Of a DNA stretch of 64,000 nucleotides, positions 34,489 through 42,508 are shown piece after piece. The notes beneath the pieces are model-generated. The model ran no database searches. It saw nothing but the letters and a program-made list of their open reading frames with translations, and was not told the DNA's origin. The position numbers and the translations under genes were made by a program. Position 1 is the first letter of the stretch; each line of letters starts with the position of its first letter. This DNA is from Paraflavitalea soli (GTDB lineage: Bacteria; Bacteroidota; Bacteroidia; Chitinophagales; Chitinophagaceae), in contig NZ_CP032157.1 of NCBI RefSeq assembly GCF_003555545.1, forward strand, positions 4,964,546-5,028,545, in the 5' to 3' direction.

Positions 34489-35673
34489 ATGCGTATCTCC
34501 CTTGCTATTTTGATGATCATAGTTTGCTTGCAGGCAAATGGTCAGCCGCTATTGAAAACGGGTGATCTGTTTCCCGACATGATCATTCGTAATATCATCA
34601 ATGCGCCGGTGAAGGAGTTGGAGGCGCGTAAAAGCACCTCCAAATTCACGATCCTGAATTTCTGGGGTACCTGGTGCAGCCCCTGCCTGCCTGAGATGGA
34701 TAGCCTGGCCAAACTGCAAGCCAGCAATAGTGCCCGGATACAGGTAATTGCCATTTCAAATGAAACGCCCGACAGGCTACAAAAATACCTGCAACGGAAG
34801 CCATCGGGCATATGGCTGGTGTCGGACACGGCTTCCTGGCTGTATAGCCAGTTTGGCTTTAACTATGTAGGGCAATCGGCGATACTGGATCAACAGCATC
34901 GCATTGTGGCGCTGGTGCGTACGGACTCGATCAACCAACAACTGATCGATCAACTTATCCGTAAGGAGAAAATACGTTCATCGGCAGAGACGGGCAATAA
35001 GATGGATGTGGAGGCTGATCCTTTTGCAATAGACAGTTCATTGGGTTATCAGCTTACCTGGAGCGGCTACCGGAAGGGGGTGGGCAGCATGTCGAAGACC
35101 TATCTTAAAACCGCTTTTGAAGGGCGGCGGCGCACTTATATGAATGTGTGTCCCAGCAATATCCTAATGGATATTTACAAGGTATCCTATAACCAGGTAT
35201 TGTATGAAGTGCCGAAAAAAAGTGTTTGTGACTGGGAAGATAAGAATTCGCTTTTTTGTTTTGACCTGCTGGTAAAGCCGGAGCAGAAAGATAGTCTCTA
35301 TATCATTATGGAGCAGGTGTTGAGCAAGCTATTGCCGGTAAAGTATCGCCTCGAAAAAAAGGAAATGCCGGTATATGTATTGCGCAGATTACCGGATGCC
35401 GCCTGGCAGGAGTCTTCCGCTACCACCAGTGAATCCAGTTTTAGTGGTCGCGGGTTTAAAGGTACCGGTATTGCATTGAAACCCTTTATTGATTATGTAG
35501 CCAATGAACTCCAGCTTCCTGTAATAGACGAAACGGGGTTGACAGGTAAATATGATATCACCACAGAGAATGTGATGCGCACGACAGAAGATATGCTGGC
35601 TGCGCTGAAAAAGCTGGGGTTGACGGTGGAGAAGACTAACCGGGCATTGGATGCCCTGATCATTTACCGGTAG
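34489..35673 (+). CDS. TlpA-like thiol-disulfide protein fused to DUF3738
   Basis: 394 residues. Signal peptide 1-18. Thioredoxin-like domain 25-150 with the active-site pair Cys63/Cys66 (FWGTWCSPCLPEM). The C-terminal half (about 180-394) matches DUF3738/TIGR03435: Leu-rich CPSNILMDIYKVSYNQ, then MPVYVLRRLPD and finally LPVIDETGLTGKYDIT. The start was set at ATG 34489 rather than a TTG 14 codons upstream, which gives a proper signal peptide. Predicted periplasmic reductase or redox sensor. It is divergent from a two-component kinase. Confidence 0.85.
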   Translation: MRISLAILMIIVCLQANGQPLLKTGDLFPDMIIRNIINAPVKELEARKSTSKFTILNFWGTWCSPCLPEMDSLAKLQASNSARIQVIAISNETPDRLQKYLQRKPSGIWLVSDTASWLYSQFGFNYVGQSAILDQQHRIVALVRTDSINQQLIDQLIRKEKIRSSAETGNKMDVEADPFAIDSSLGYQLTWSGYRKGVGSMSKTYLKTAFEGRRRTYMNVCPSNILMDIYKVSYNQVLYEVPKKSVCDWEDKNSLFCFDLLVKPEQKDSLYIIMEQVLSKLLPVKYRLEKKEMPVYVLRRLPDAAWQESSATTSESSFSGRGFKGTGIALKPFIDYVANELQLPVIDETGLTGKYDITTENVMRTTEDMLAALKKLGLTVEKTNRALDALIIYR

Positions 35674-35722
35674 ATCTCTTTCTTTCTGTATTCTACTATT
35701 AACAATCTTAACAATAAACCGG

Positions 35723-35812
35723 ATGAGTAGGATATTCCTGTTCCTGGTCGTTTTATTATTAAGTGCTTCTTCTTATGCGGATTTGCACAGCATTAACCGC
35801 TTCGGGGTTAGA
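35723..35812 (+). pseudogene. Possible gene remnant: signal peptide running into a repeat
   Basis: An ATG opens MSRIFLFLVVLLLSASSYAD, a textbook signal peptide. After about 30 codons the frame enters the dispersed GGCTTCGACAGG repeat and then runs antisense into the AraC gene. This looks like the 5' stump of an exported-protein gene cut by a repeat or rearrangement. It could be chance. Confidence 0.3.
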
Positions 35813-35832
35813 GGCTTCGACAGGCTGACATT
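35813..35832. repeat. Partial copy of the CTTCGACAGGCTCAGCCTGACA element
   Basis: GGCTTCGACAGGCTGACATT, related to fuller copies at 40741 and 55271. It lies at the junction between the putative gene stump and the AraC gene. Confidence 0.5.
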
Positions 35833-35839
35833 CGTTTCC

Positions 35840-36766
35840 TTAGTCGGTGATGGTGGATTGCCAGTTTTTAGGGGTGATGCCTTCGGCTTTTTTGAATGCC
35901 CTGATAAAGTAATTAACATCGGTAAAGCCACATTGCTGGCTTACGCTGGTGACGGAGTTCTGTTTATCGGCCAATAGCTGGCGGGCAAGGCGGATGCGTT
36001 CGCGGGTGATGTATTCCAGGGGGGTGATGCCAAATTGTTCTTTGAACCATTTGAAGAACATATTGCGGCTGAGGTAGGCCTTGCGGCTAAGCTCATCAAT
36101 GGCGATTTTTTCCAGCAGGTGCTCCTGGATGTAGTGAAGCACATATTGCATACGGTTACTGTTGGTACTGTTTGCGCTTTCAAGGGTTGCCTGGGTAAGG
36201 CGCTGGCTTTGCATGAGCCGGATGAAGAGTTCCTTCAGGCTCAGGTCGGCAAATATGTTCTTGGTCTTGTCGCCACTGCTGCAGATCCGGATCAGTTTGT
36301 TGATGATACCGGATATTTCATTGTCGTTGGTAAAATGGTATTGGTTGAACCGCAAGGTCCATTCATTCGATTCATATTTATCGCAATTATAATACTCATT
36401 GAGGTAGCGAAGTATCTGGTCCACATAAGAGGAATCGACGGTGAGAGCAACGCATTGGGTAGGATCGGAGAACCGGGCTTCGGGAAAATCAATGAACATG
36501 GGCTCATTGGCGGGAACGATCGCCGTTTCTCCGGGCAGGTATTCGAAAGCGGGATCATCAAAGATGCGGACTACTTTTTTTCCCCGTACCATGCTGCTGA
36601 TCACGAGGTCGTTGAAACGGAGTGGCACCCTGTATGCCTGTTGGTAGCTTTCGAATACGTTGAACTCACAATTCTGCAGATTAAATACACGCCTGTTCTC
36701 AACGAGGGTATCCAGTTGTTCAGGCGGCGTAAGCTCAATCTGATGGATGTAGTTTTTAACAGGCAT
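35840..36766 (-). CDS. AraC-family transcriptional regulator
   Basis: 308 residues. The N-terminal 200 residues form a cupin-like sensing domain of the AraC_N type (DDPAFEYLPGETAIVPANEP). The C-terminal domain has two helix-turn-helix motifs: IAIDELSRKAYLSRNMFFKW and VTSVSQQCGFTDVNYFIRAF, followed by KAEGITPKNWQ. No metabolic gene is paired with it. A candidate promoter lies about 50-85 bp upstream. The ligand is unknown. Confidence 0.92.
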   Translation of the reverse strand: MPVKNYIHQIELTPPEQLDTLVENRRVFNLQNCEFNVFESYQQAYRVPLRFNDLVISSMVRGKKVVRIFDDPAFEYLPGETAIVPANEPMFIDFPEARFSDPTQCVALTVDSSYVDQILRYLNEYYNCDKYESNEWTLRFNQYHFTNDNEISGIINKLIRICSSGDKTKNIFADLSLKELFIRLMQSQRLTQATLESANSTNSNRMQYVLHYIQEHLLEKIAIDELSRKAYLSRNMFFKWFKEQFGITPLEYITRERIRLARQLLADKQNSVTSVSQQCGFTDVNYFIRAFKKAEGITPKNWQSTITD

Positions 36767-36817
36767 GGTTACTATTTTGGCTTTCTGAAGTTAGTTTTCT
36801 TCTCCCAAAAACGGAAA

Positions 36818-36851
36818 CAAAGGGTACAATTGTGCTACAAATAAGTACAAA
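36818..36851 (-). promoter_or_regulatory. Candidate promoter of the AraC gene
   Basis: On the minus strand TTTG (36848-36851), a 21-bp spacer, then TACCCTTTG (36818-36826). This resembles TTTG-N19-21-TAnnTTTG but with one extra base inside the -7 box. Confidence 0.35.
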
Positions 36852-37049
36852 AATGCACCTATTTGGCCCTACTATTAACGAAATTAGGTTAATTATTTAA
36901 GTGTAAAATAGCCTCTATCAATAATATACTTCAGTAGGCGGGTTGGTTTCACGGGTTTGCAGGTAATGGAGTATACAGGACGTAAAGACATGGATAGGAC
37001 TAGCCCCCAGGTAACACAAACTTTTTCAGGCAGGTTTCGAGGCGAATTT

Positions 37050-37080
37050 AGAGCGGTTCTGCATGACCGCTCTTTTTTTA
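37050..37080 (+). terminator. Strong plus-strand terminator without an annotated plus-strand gene
   Basis: AGAGCGGT pairs with ACCGCTCT across an 7-nt loop and is followed by TTTTTTT on the plus strand only. The nearest genes on both sides are on the minus strand, so it probably ends a small RNA made from 36.9-37.05 kb. Confidence 0.8.
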
Positions 37081-37464
37081 TTTTTTCTTACAGGTGATCT
37101 GCACCTCTCCGGCACCCGCTTTTAGTGTTAACGTGTTATTGGCATAAGCTCCATACAACACAGTAAAGGTGGCCTCATTAGGACCTGATTTAACAATCTC
37201 CACGCTGGTGGCAGCGGGAACCACCAGTTTCTTACATGTTATTTCCACACTGCCGATGATGTTGATCTTGGTAACTACTGAAGTGATGAGCAGGGTTTCA
37301 CAGTTAATTTTCACATTGGTCAACGTGATCTCGCTGGCATCGAATTTGACCTCACTGGCGGATTCTATGGGTCTTTTTAATTCGGTCACCACGATGGTTT
37401 GAGCAAAGGAGGTTGCACAGCAGGTTGTCAGGGCAATTAATAAGAAGATTGTGTACTTTTTCAT
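37078..37464 (-). CDS. Small exported protein of unknown function
   Basis: 128 residues with a signal peptide (MKKYTIFLLIALTTCCATSFAQ). The mature part is short alternating beta strands rich in T, V and K with three spaced cysteines (NCETLL, TCKKLV, TCKKK), like a small beta-solenoid or DUF2807-type fold. It is the last of three genes that appear to form an operon with a Dyp peroxidase (58 bp after the previous gene). No family recognised. Confidence 0.7.
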   Translation of the reverse strand: MKKYTIFLLIALTTCCATSFAQTIVVTELKRPIESASEVKFDASEITLTNVKINCETLLITSVVTKINIIGSVEITCKKLVVPAATSVEIVKSGPNEATFTVLYGAYANNTLTLKAGAGEVQITCKKK

Positions 37465-37522
37465 TACTACTGTTTTTTTAAGGTTAATAGCTGGTAAGGG
37501 TTAATTATCTATGCCGGTTTTT

Positions 37523-38983
37523 TTAATTAATGTCGACCCGGTTGGTAAGATTATAAGAAATGGAGATGAAACCGGATGGCTTGAACACTTTCTCTGTAAC
37601 ATCACCAACAGTAATTTTTGAAACAGCATATTTACTGCCGTCTTTAAATTCGGGTGATTTCAGTCTTTCGACCCGCAGCCAGCTGGCGCCTGTGCTAACG
37701 ATAATCTTCTGGCGTTTGCCCAGGATCAGGGAAGCGCCTAAGAAAAGGCTAAAGTTCACATCGCTTACAGACTGGAATCCTGCGCCTACGCCACACATGG
37801 GGCCTAAGGCCCAATCCTTTCCGGTGCGGGGATAGAAATGCATCATAGCAGCGATACCCGGACTGATGGCGTTGTTATTATCCTGCTTGTGGAGGCTCAC
37901 GGAATCCTGGCCGGGTATTTCTTTTAAGAAATAGGTTTCGTCTTTGGCATTACTTCCAAATGATACTACGGGGCCTACGCTGAAATCGGCCTTAAAGCCC
38001 CCTTTGGCGGGAATATCGAATTTGAAGTTGATGGGATTCTTATGGGCCCCTACAGTTTTTGTATAGGTGGGCGTGATGGTTACCTGGTAGGCCACATAAT
38101 CCCCATCCATCTGAACAGGCGGAGCCACTGCCAGGAAATTCTTCTTGTTGCGCAGTTCATCGTTCAGGAAGCTAACCTCATCCAGCAGACCTAATAATCC
38201 TTCTTCATCGATCAGTTCATCGGCTTTTTCGATCTCCTCCAATGCTTCTTCAATCTGTTTTTTCTGTTTGGCTGTTGCATTGGCATCTTCAGCTTTTGCA
38301 GACGCATCGCGGTACAGGGTTTCCACTTCATGGTACAGCTTCTTTAGTTCGAAGTACTGGCTTTTGATGTCGACGGCCGGGATCTTTGCGGCGGCCACTT
38401 CTGTTTTCGATTGTATATCGGCATAGGGTAAATCCATTTGGGCAATTGATATGAACTCATTCCTCACTTTCCTCAGATCGAATATGTATCCAGCCACCAA
38501 TGTTGATTTATCGAGGTATTTCAGGCATTTGGTGACTACCAGATCGAGGCTTTTCTGAAACTCTTCGGCAGATTCATTCTCTGCAGGAGTTTTAGCAATA
38601 TCGGTTTTGGCAGCTGGTGACTCTGCAATTTTTTTCATAACAGGTACTTGTTCGGATATCTTACCTACCGCTTCTTCCGCTTTCTTGCTATTGGCGGTAT
38701 TGGCCAGCTCGGTAGGATTGAGCCTGAACAGGGTTTGCAGTTCTGTAGGGATCGGCGTTTGTAATTCAAATACTTTACCCTGCATTTCTACTTTGTACAG
38801 AAACTTATTGATGTTGGTAATTTCGAAGATGGTAAACTCACCTGTCCTTACGGGCCTGGCAATGATGGTTTCGGATATGCTTTTGGTAAAATCTTTCCAG
38901 TCGAGTGTTCTCCTGGCCGGTTGTGCCAGGGAGCAAGTCGCCATTGCCAGGCCTATTGTCAATAAAGTAATGCGGTTTAGCAT
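37523..38983 (-). CDS. Exported coiled-coil/outer-membrane-like protein of unknown function
   Basis: 486 residues: signal peptide (LTIGLAMATCSLAQ), an Ala/Glu/Lys-rich helical region at about 85-285 with coiled-coil character (KQKKQIEEALEEIEKADELI), and a C-terminal part (about 320-486) of amphipathic strands with glycine/aromatic alternation (AMMHFYPRTGKDWALGPMCG; SLFLGASLILGKRQKIIVS) that looks like a small beta-barrel. It lies 11 bp after the Dyp peroxidase stop codon, so it is almost certainly co-transcribed. The function is unknown; a periplasm-spanning scaffold anchored in the outer membrane is one reading. Confidence 0.75.
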   Translation of the reverse strand: MLNRITLLTIGLAMATCSLAQPARRTLDWKDFTKSISETIIARPVRTGEFTIFEITNINKFLYKVEMQGKVFELQTPIPTELQTLFRLNPTELANTANSKKAEEAVGKISEQVPVMKKIAESPAAKTDIAKTPAENESAEEFQKSLDLVVTKCLKYLDKSTLVAGYIFDLRKVRNEFISIAQMDLPYADIQSKTEVAAAKIPAVDIKSQYFELKKLYHEVETLYRDASAKAEDANATAKQKKQIEEALEEIEKADELIDEEGLLGLLDEVSFLNDELRNKKNFLAVAPPVQMDGDYVAYQVTITPTYTKTVGAHKNPINFKFDIPAKGGFKADFSVGPVVSFGSNAKDETYFLKEIPGQDSVSLHKQDNNNAISPGIAAMMHFYPRTGKDWALGPMCGVGAGFQSVSDVNFSLFLGASLILGKRQKIIVSTGASWLRVERLKSPEFKDGSKYAVSKITVGDVTEKVFKPSGFISISYNLTNRVDIN

Positions 38984-38994
38984 GGTGTATTTAT

Positions 38995-40440
38995 TTAATG
39001 GTTAGCTGATGAGGGTTTCAATGATCTGAGGAAAGGGATGCTGGGGGTGAAGAAGTATTCGCCGCCTTTCATGGTCACGAACTGGGTAAAAGGAAGCCTG
39101 GCTGTTAACGCAGGTTTGCCATAGTGGGCGGGGAACTGATATTCATGTTTGGCCGGATGCTGATCTTTTAGCTGCCCTATGATCGCATCGACACCAGTAC
39201 CAGGAGCGCCGGGAATTGGATTGGGAAAATCAGGGTTGTTGGCCATATTGTGCTGTATCACTTCAAACTGATCTTCGATGCTTCGCTGGTAGCTCATGAA
39301 CAGGAGGCCCACACCCTTTTCAGGAAATTCTTCTTTACACGGTGCTATGGCTGTTTTCTTATCCCGCTGACCAAAAGGGATACCCCGCCTTGCCATAACA
39401 GGCAGCACGCGCTTGCCGTCAGGTATCTTATTATCCCTGGGATTGGTTTTACGTATATGGGCAAAATAAGGGCAGCGGCTGGCCGAGGCTACTACAGCCT
39501 GCGGTGTATTTCCATAATTGAAGTTGTTGTAATTGCCCGCTCCTATGAGGCCTTCATCATCGGTAAGGACTACCGGCGAGCCATCTTCAAAACGCCCCAC
39601 CAGGTAAGCGCCTCCCAATTCGCCAAGCTCCAGGTCCTCTTCGGCTTCCTTAAAGCCTTTTACGTTCTGCTCCAATTTTCTGAAAACAAAATAGCTGCCA
39701 AATGAATCGGGTTCGTCTGTGTAGGGATCTTTTACCAGCACCAGGTCGGTATCGGCAGTGGGATCAAACTTAGGGCTTGAAGGATGGTCTTTAGGGGCTT
39801 TGGGATCGGCATTGTGAAACTTCATCCATTCGTCTACTTCATCTTTTAGGAAAAGAGGCTGGCTAATACCATCTACATACCCAAAATGCTCAATACCATC
39901 GCCGTTTTCATTCCTTATTACATTACCATATTCCACGGCCACCACGGTGGCAAAACCTTCGGATAATTCTACGATCTCCCGGGCGGCCAGTTCCATGCGG
40001 GCCACATTATCGTCGGCCAATAAGATCATAGCATGGGCCTCTTTCCGAAAACCCTGTTCCCAATCCTTAGGGTCGGGATCGCAGGTAATGGGTAATCTCT
40101 TTTTCATGCCGTCCAGAAAAGCTTTGTCATCGAGCTTTGTGTCTACCTCTGGCATTCCTAAATACGCATACCCTGCGGCGGTAAGAAAAAGCCCTGTAAA
40201 GATGCCTCCAGGCACGCGGTTCCTTTTGAATCGTTCTCTTTCCCAAAGTTGTTTTTTAAAACTGGTAACTTTCTCTGCCAGGTAAATGCCAATCCAGGCG
40301 CTGGCGGTCTTCTCCTTCCCTTTCTGGAATTGTAAGAAGATGTGTGTGGTGTAATCCCTGCCATGACCTTTCAGGATATTGCCTTGTATGTTTGACAGTA
40401 ACGGGTCATTTGAAAAATCCATGGGATCAATCAGTTTCAT
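38995..40440 (-). CDS. Dyp-type heme peroxidase
   Basis: 481-residue peroxidase of the dye-decolourising family. The defining GxxDG motif appears as FGYVDGISQP. The heme-ligand region and the conserved Arg follow further on (KRVLPVMARRGIPFG and LLFMSYQRSIEDQFEVIQ). The start was set at ATG 40440; an in-frame ATG 15 codons upstream is possible. No signal peptide is seen. The length is that of class C/P Dyps. It is first in an operon with a predicted outer-membrane coiled-coil protein and a small exported protein, an unusual partnership for a Dyp. Confidence 0.93.
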   Translation of the reverse strand: MKLIDPMDFSNDPLLSNIQGNILKGHGRDYTTHIFLQFQKGKEKTASAWIGIYLAEKVTSFKKQLWERERFKRNRVPGGIFTGLFLTAAGYAYLGMPEVDTKLDDKAFLDGMKKRLPITCDPDPKDWEQGFRKEAHAMILLADDNVARMELAAREIVELSEGFATVVAVEYGNVIRNENGDGIEHFGYVDGISQPLFLKDEVDEWMKFHNADPKAPKDHPSSPKFDPTADTDLVLVKDPYTDEPDSFGSYFVFRKLEQNVKGFKEAEEDLELGELGGAYLVGRFEDGSPVVLTDDEGLIGAGNYNNFNYGNTPQAVVASASRCPYFAHIRKTNPRDNKIPDGKRVLPVMARRGIPFGQRDKKTAIAPCKEEFPEKGVGLLFMSYQRSIEDQFEVIQHNMANNPDFPNPIPGAPGTGVDAIIGQLKDQHPAKHEYQFPAHYGKPALTARLPFTQFVTMKGGEYFFTPSIPFLRSLKPSSANH

Positions 40441-40583
40441 GACTGGTGCATTTTGATGAGTTGTTTTGGTGTATTGCCGGCACAAATATCACCAGGTGGC
40501 AGGGGGGCATCAAGGGTATAAGAACTGTTTTGGCAGGCGTTATTTCACCGGGAGGTTAGGGGTGAAAGGGCGGGGGCGAGAGA

Positions 40584-40636
40584 AGGCAACAAGGCAGCGA
40601 GGCAACGAGGCAACAAGGCAAAGAGGCAACGAGGGA
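40584..40636. repeat. 8-bp-period tandem array (ACGAGGCA units)
   Basis: AGGCA recurs at 40584, 40592, 40600, 40608, 40616 and 40624, with AGGGA at 40632. The period is exactly 8 bp and units are mostly ACGAGGCA or ACAAGGCA. Related arrays lie at 59175 and 59948. Confidence 0.8.
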
Positions 40637-40684
40637 ATACAAAAGCCGCGAGCGGTGAGTGGCTGTTGCTTCGAAGGGAAGAGA

Positions 40685-40721
40685 ATTAAAACAACAGCGT
40701 CTCCGCTGTGGGAGACGCTGT
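40685..40721 (-). terminator. Rho-independent terminator after the S10 peptidase gene
   Basis: ACAGCGTCTCC pairs perfectly with GGAGACGCTGT. On the minus strand the stem is followed by TGTTTTAATT. Confidence 0.85.
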
Positions 40722-40740
40722 AAGGAATTTATTCAGGAGG

Positions 40741-40804
40741 GGCTTCGACAAGCTCAGCCCGATATATAAGCTCAGCCTGACATATATTAGTTCAGCCTGA
40801 CAAA
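40741..40804. repeat. CTTCGACAAGCTCAGCC / AGCTCAGCCTGACA element, tandem copies
   Basis: GGCTTCGACAAGCTCAGCCC is followed by two further copies of the right half (AAGCTCAGCCTGACATATAT, then AGTTCAGCCTGACAAAC). The same word occurs at 55271 and, truncated, at 35813. Confidence 0.7.
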
Positions 40805-40806
40805 CT

Positions 40807-42363
40807 TTAATACTTCGCCGGTTCGCCGGGTTTGGGTAATGATTTGCGGATGAACTCACGGATGTGTTCATTGCTGGCGGCGAGGTCTTCTTTGCGCAGG
40901 TACATCATGTGACCACTGCGGTAACCTTCCCAACTGAGGCGGCCTTTGAGTTTACCACCGGGATCCATTTGCCACATGTCATATTTTGCATTGAAGTAAT
41001 CGCAGGCGCCATCATAATAACCTGATTGCACCAATACATGGAGGTAAGGATTCTGGGCCATGGCCTGGCGCAGGTTTTCACCGGTCTGATCACCACTGCG
41101 ATCCCAGGGATGCACGGGACCAAACATATTGTAGCGGAGGTCGGTCTTATAATTCAGGTCATTGCGCAGGTACATGTTGATGGGCGGAGTAAATGAATGG
41201 AGCCAGGAAGTAAGCTCGGCATTAAAATCGGGACCATCACCGGCGTCCTGCCTGTCGATACCTTTGTAACGGGAATCAAGTCTGCCCACTGTATATCCTT
41301 TATCACGCAACAATTCCTTCCAGAAGAAATTGGTAGGCACATCGAGGTTGTGTTGCAATATCACTTTCTCTGATAAGCCTGAATAGCGCGCCATTTTACC
41401 GGCGATCTCTTTTCTTTTTGCTTCGGGCAGGTAACCTCCTTTGGCAATGGCAGGAATGAGTTCATTAACGGTAAAGTCTTCCACCTCGGGCAACATGGCG
41501 GTAAGGTCTTTCTGTTGCAGCTCGGCAGGCAATGCTTTGTGGTACCAGGCAGTGGCTGCAAAATACGGCAGGTGTAAAGCAGCTTCTACGGGACCGCTTC
41601 TTTCAATACCCAATTCAGTAGGCGAAACGAGCACCACCCCATTGAGGTACATCCATTGTGCATTCTGCAATTCAAGGGCAAGACCTGATACACGGGTAGT
41701 GCCATAGCTTTCACCGATCAGGTATTTGGGAGAAGCCCAACGGTTTTGCCGGGTAACAAAAGTACCGATCCAATCGGCGAGGTATTTGATATCAGCGCGT
41801 ACACCAAAGAATTTGGAGCCGGGTATATCTTTGTTCATGGGTCGTGAAAAGCCGGTATTTACAGGATCTACATACACGATATCGGCCACATCGAGGATAG
41901 AGTACGGATTTTCTTTGATGCCATAAGGCTGCACAGGATACCCTTCATCATCGATATTCAATAACACGGGACCTGTGTAGGCAATGTGCATCCAAACTGA
42001 TGCTGAACCGGGACCACCATTGAAAGATATAACGAGGGGGCGTGGTGCTTTGTCTTTAATGTCTGTTCTTTCGTAATAGGTATAGAACAATCCTGCGATC
42101 GGCTTTCCTTCCTCATCCCACACGGGCAGGGTGCCTGCTGTTGCTTTGTAAGGTATGCGCTGACCTTTAATGGTCACTTCATGATTAGTCACCACAGACG
42201 CATCGGGATCGATGAGGGGCTTGGAAGGCGCCTGCTTCTCTTCTTTTACGACGGGGGGAGCAGGGGCGGCTGCGGATGGCCTTGGGGGACCACCTTGTCT
42301 TTGCTGCGCAAAGGAGGCAGCAACAACCGATAACAGGAATGCGGATAGCAGTATTTTTCTCAT
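40807..42363 (-). CDS. Serine carboxypeptidase-like protein (peptidase S10)
   Basis: 518 residues: signal peptide (LSAFLLSVVAASFAQ), a Pro/Ala-rich linker, then an S10 alpha/beta-hydrolase. The substrate-binding FNGGPGSASVWMH is near 114-126. The nucleophile Ser219 lies in IGESYGTTR, and the catalytic His is in YRSGHMMYLR near the C-terminus. S10 enzymes remove C-terminal residues at acid pH. It is predicted to be periplasmic. It has its own terminator; the next gene upstream (the sialate O-acetylesterase) is 145 bp away on the same strand. Confidence 0.92.
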   Translation of the reverse strand: MRKILLSAFLLSVVAASFAQQRQGGPPRPSAAAPAPPVVKEEKQAPSKPLIDPDASVVTNHEVTIKGQRIPYKATAGTLPVWDEEGKPIAGLFYTYYERTDIKDKAPRPLVISFNGGPGSASVWMHIAYTGPVLLNIDDEGYPVQPYGIKENPYSILDVADIVYVDPVNTGFSRPMNKDIPGSKFFGVRADIKYLADWIGTFVTRQNRWASPKYLIGESYGTTRVSGLALELQNAQWMYLNGVVLVSPTELGIERSGPVEAALHLPYFAATAWYHKALPAELQQKDLTAMLPEVEDFTVNELIPAIAKGGYLPEAKRKEIAGKMARYSGLSEKVILQHNLDVPTNFFWKELLRDKGYTVGRLDSRYKGIDRQDAGDGPDFNAELTSWLHSFTPPINMYLRNDLNYKTDLRYNMFGPVHPWDRSGDQTGENLRQAMAQNPYLHVLVQSGYYDGACDYFNAKYDMWQMDPGGKLKGRLSWEGYRSGHMMYLRKEDLAASNEHIREFIRKSLPKPGEPAKY

Positions 42364-42411
42364 AACATGGAACTGTTTAGGGACTCAATATAGAATTAGA
42401 AAGAAATATTC

Positions 42412-42432
42412 ATTACTGATTAATGATTATTG
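42412..42432. repeat. 7-bp-period tandem array (ATTACTG units)
   Basis: Units ATTACTG, ATTAATG, ATTATTG, the same words as the array at 1625. It lies 50 bp upstream of the S10 peptidase gene. Confidence 0.55.
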
Positions 42433-42508
42433 GTTCATTCTTGTTAAGAACCGGATAATTTGGTGTTAACAGGCAATCAGGGCAGCCCTGTTCTGGCAAA
42501 GCAAGTGG

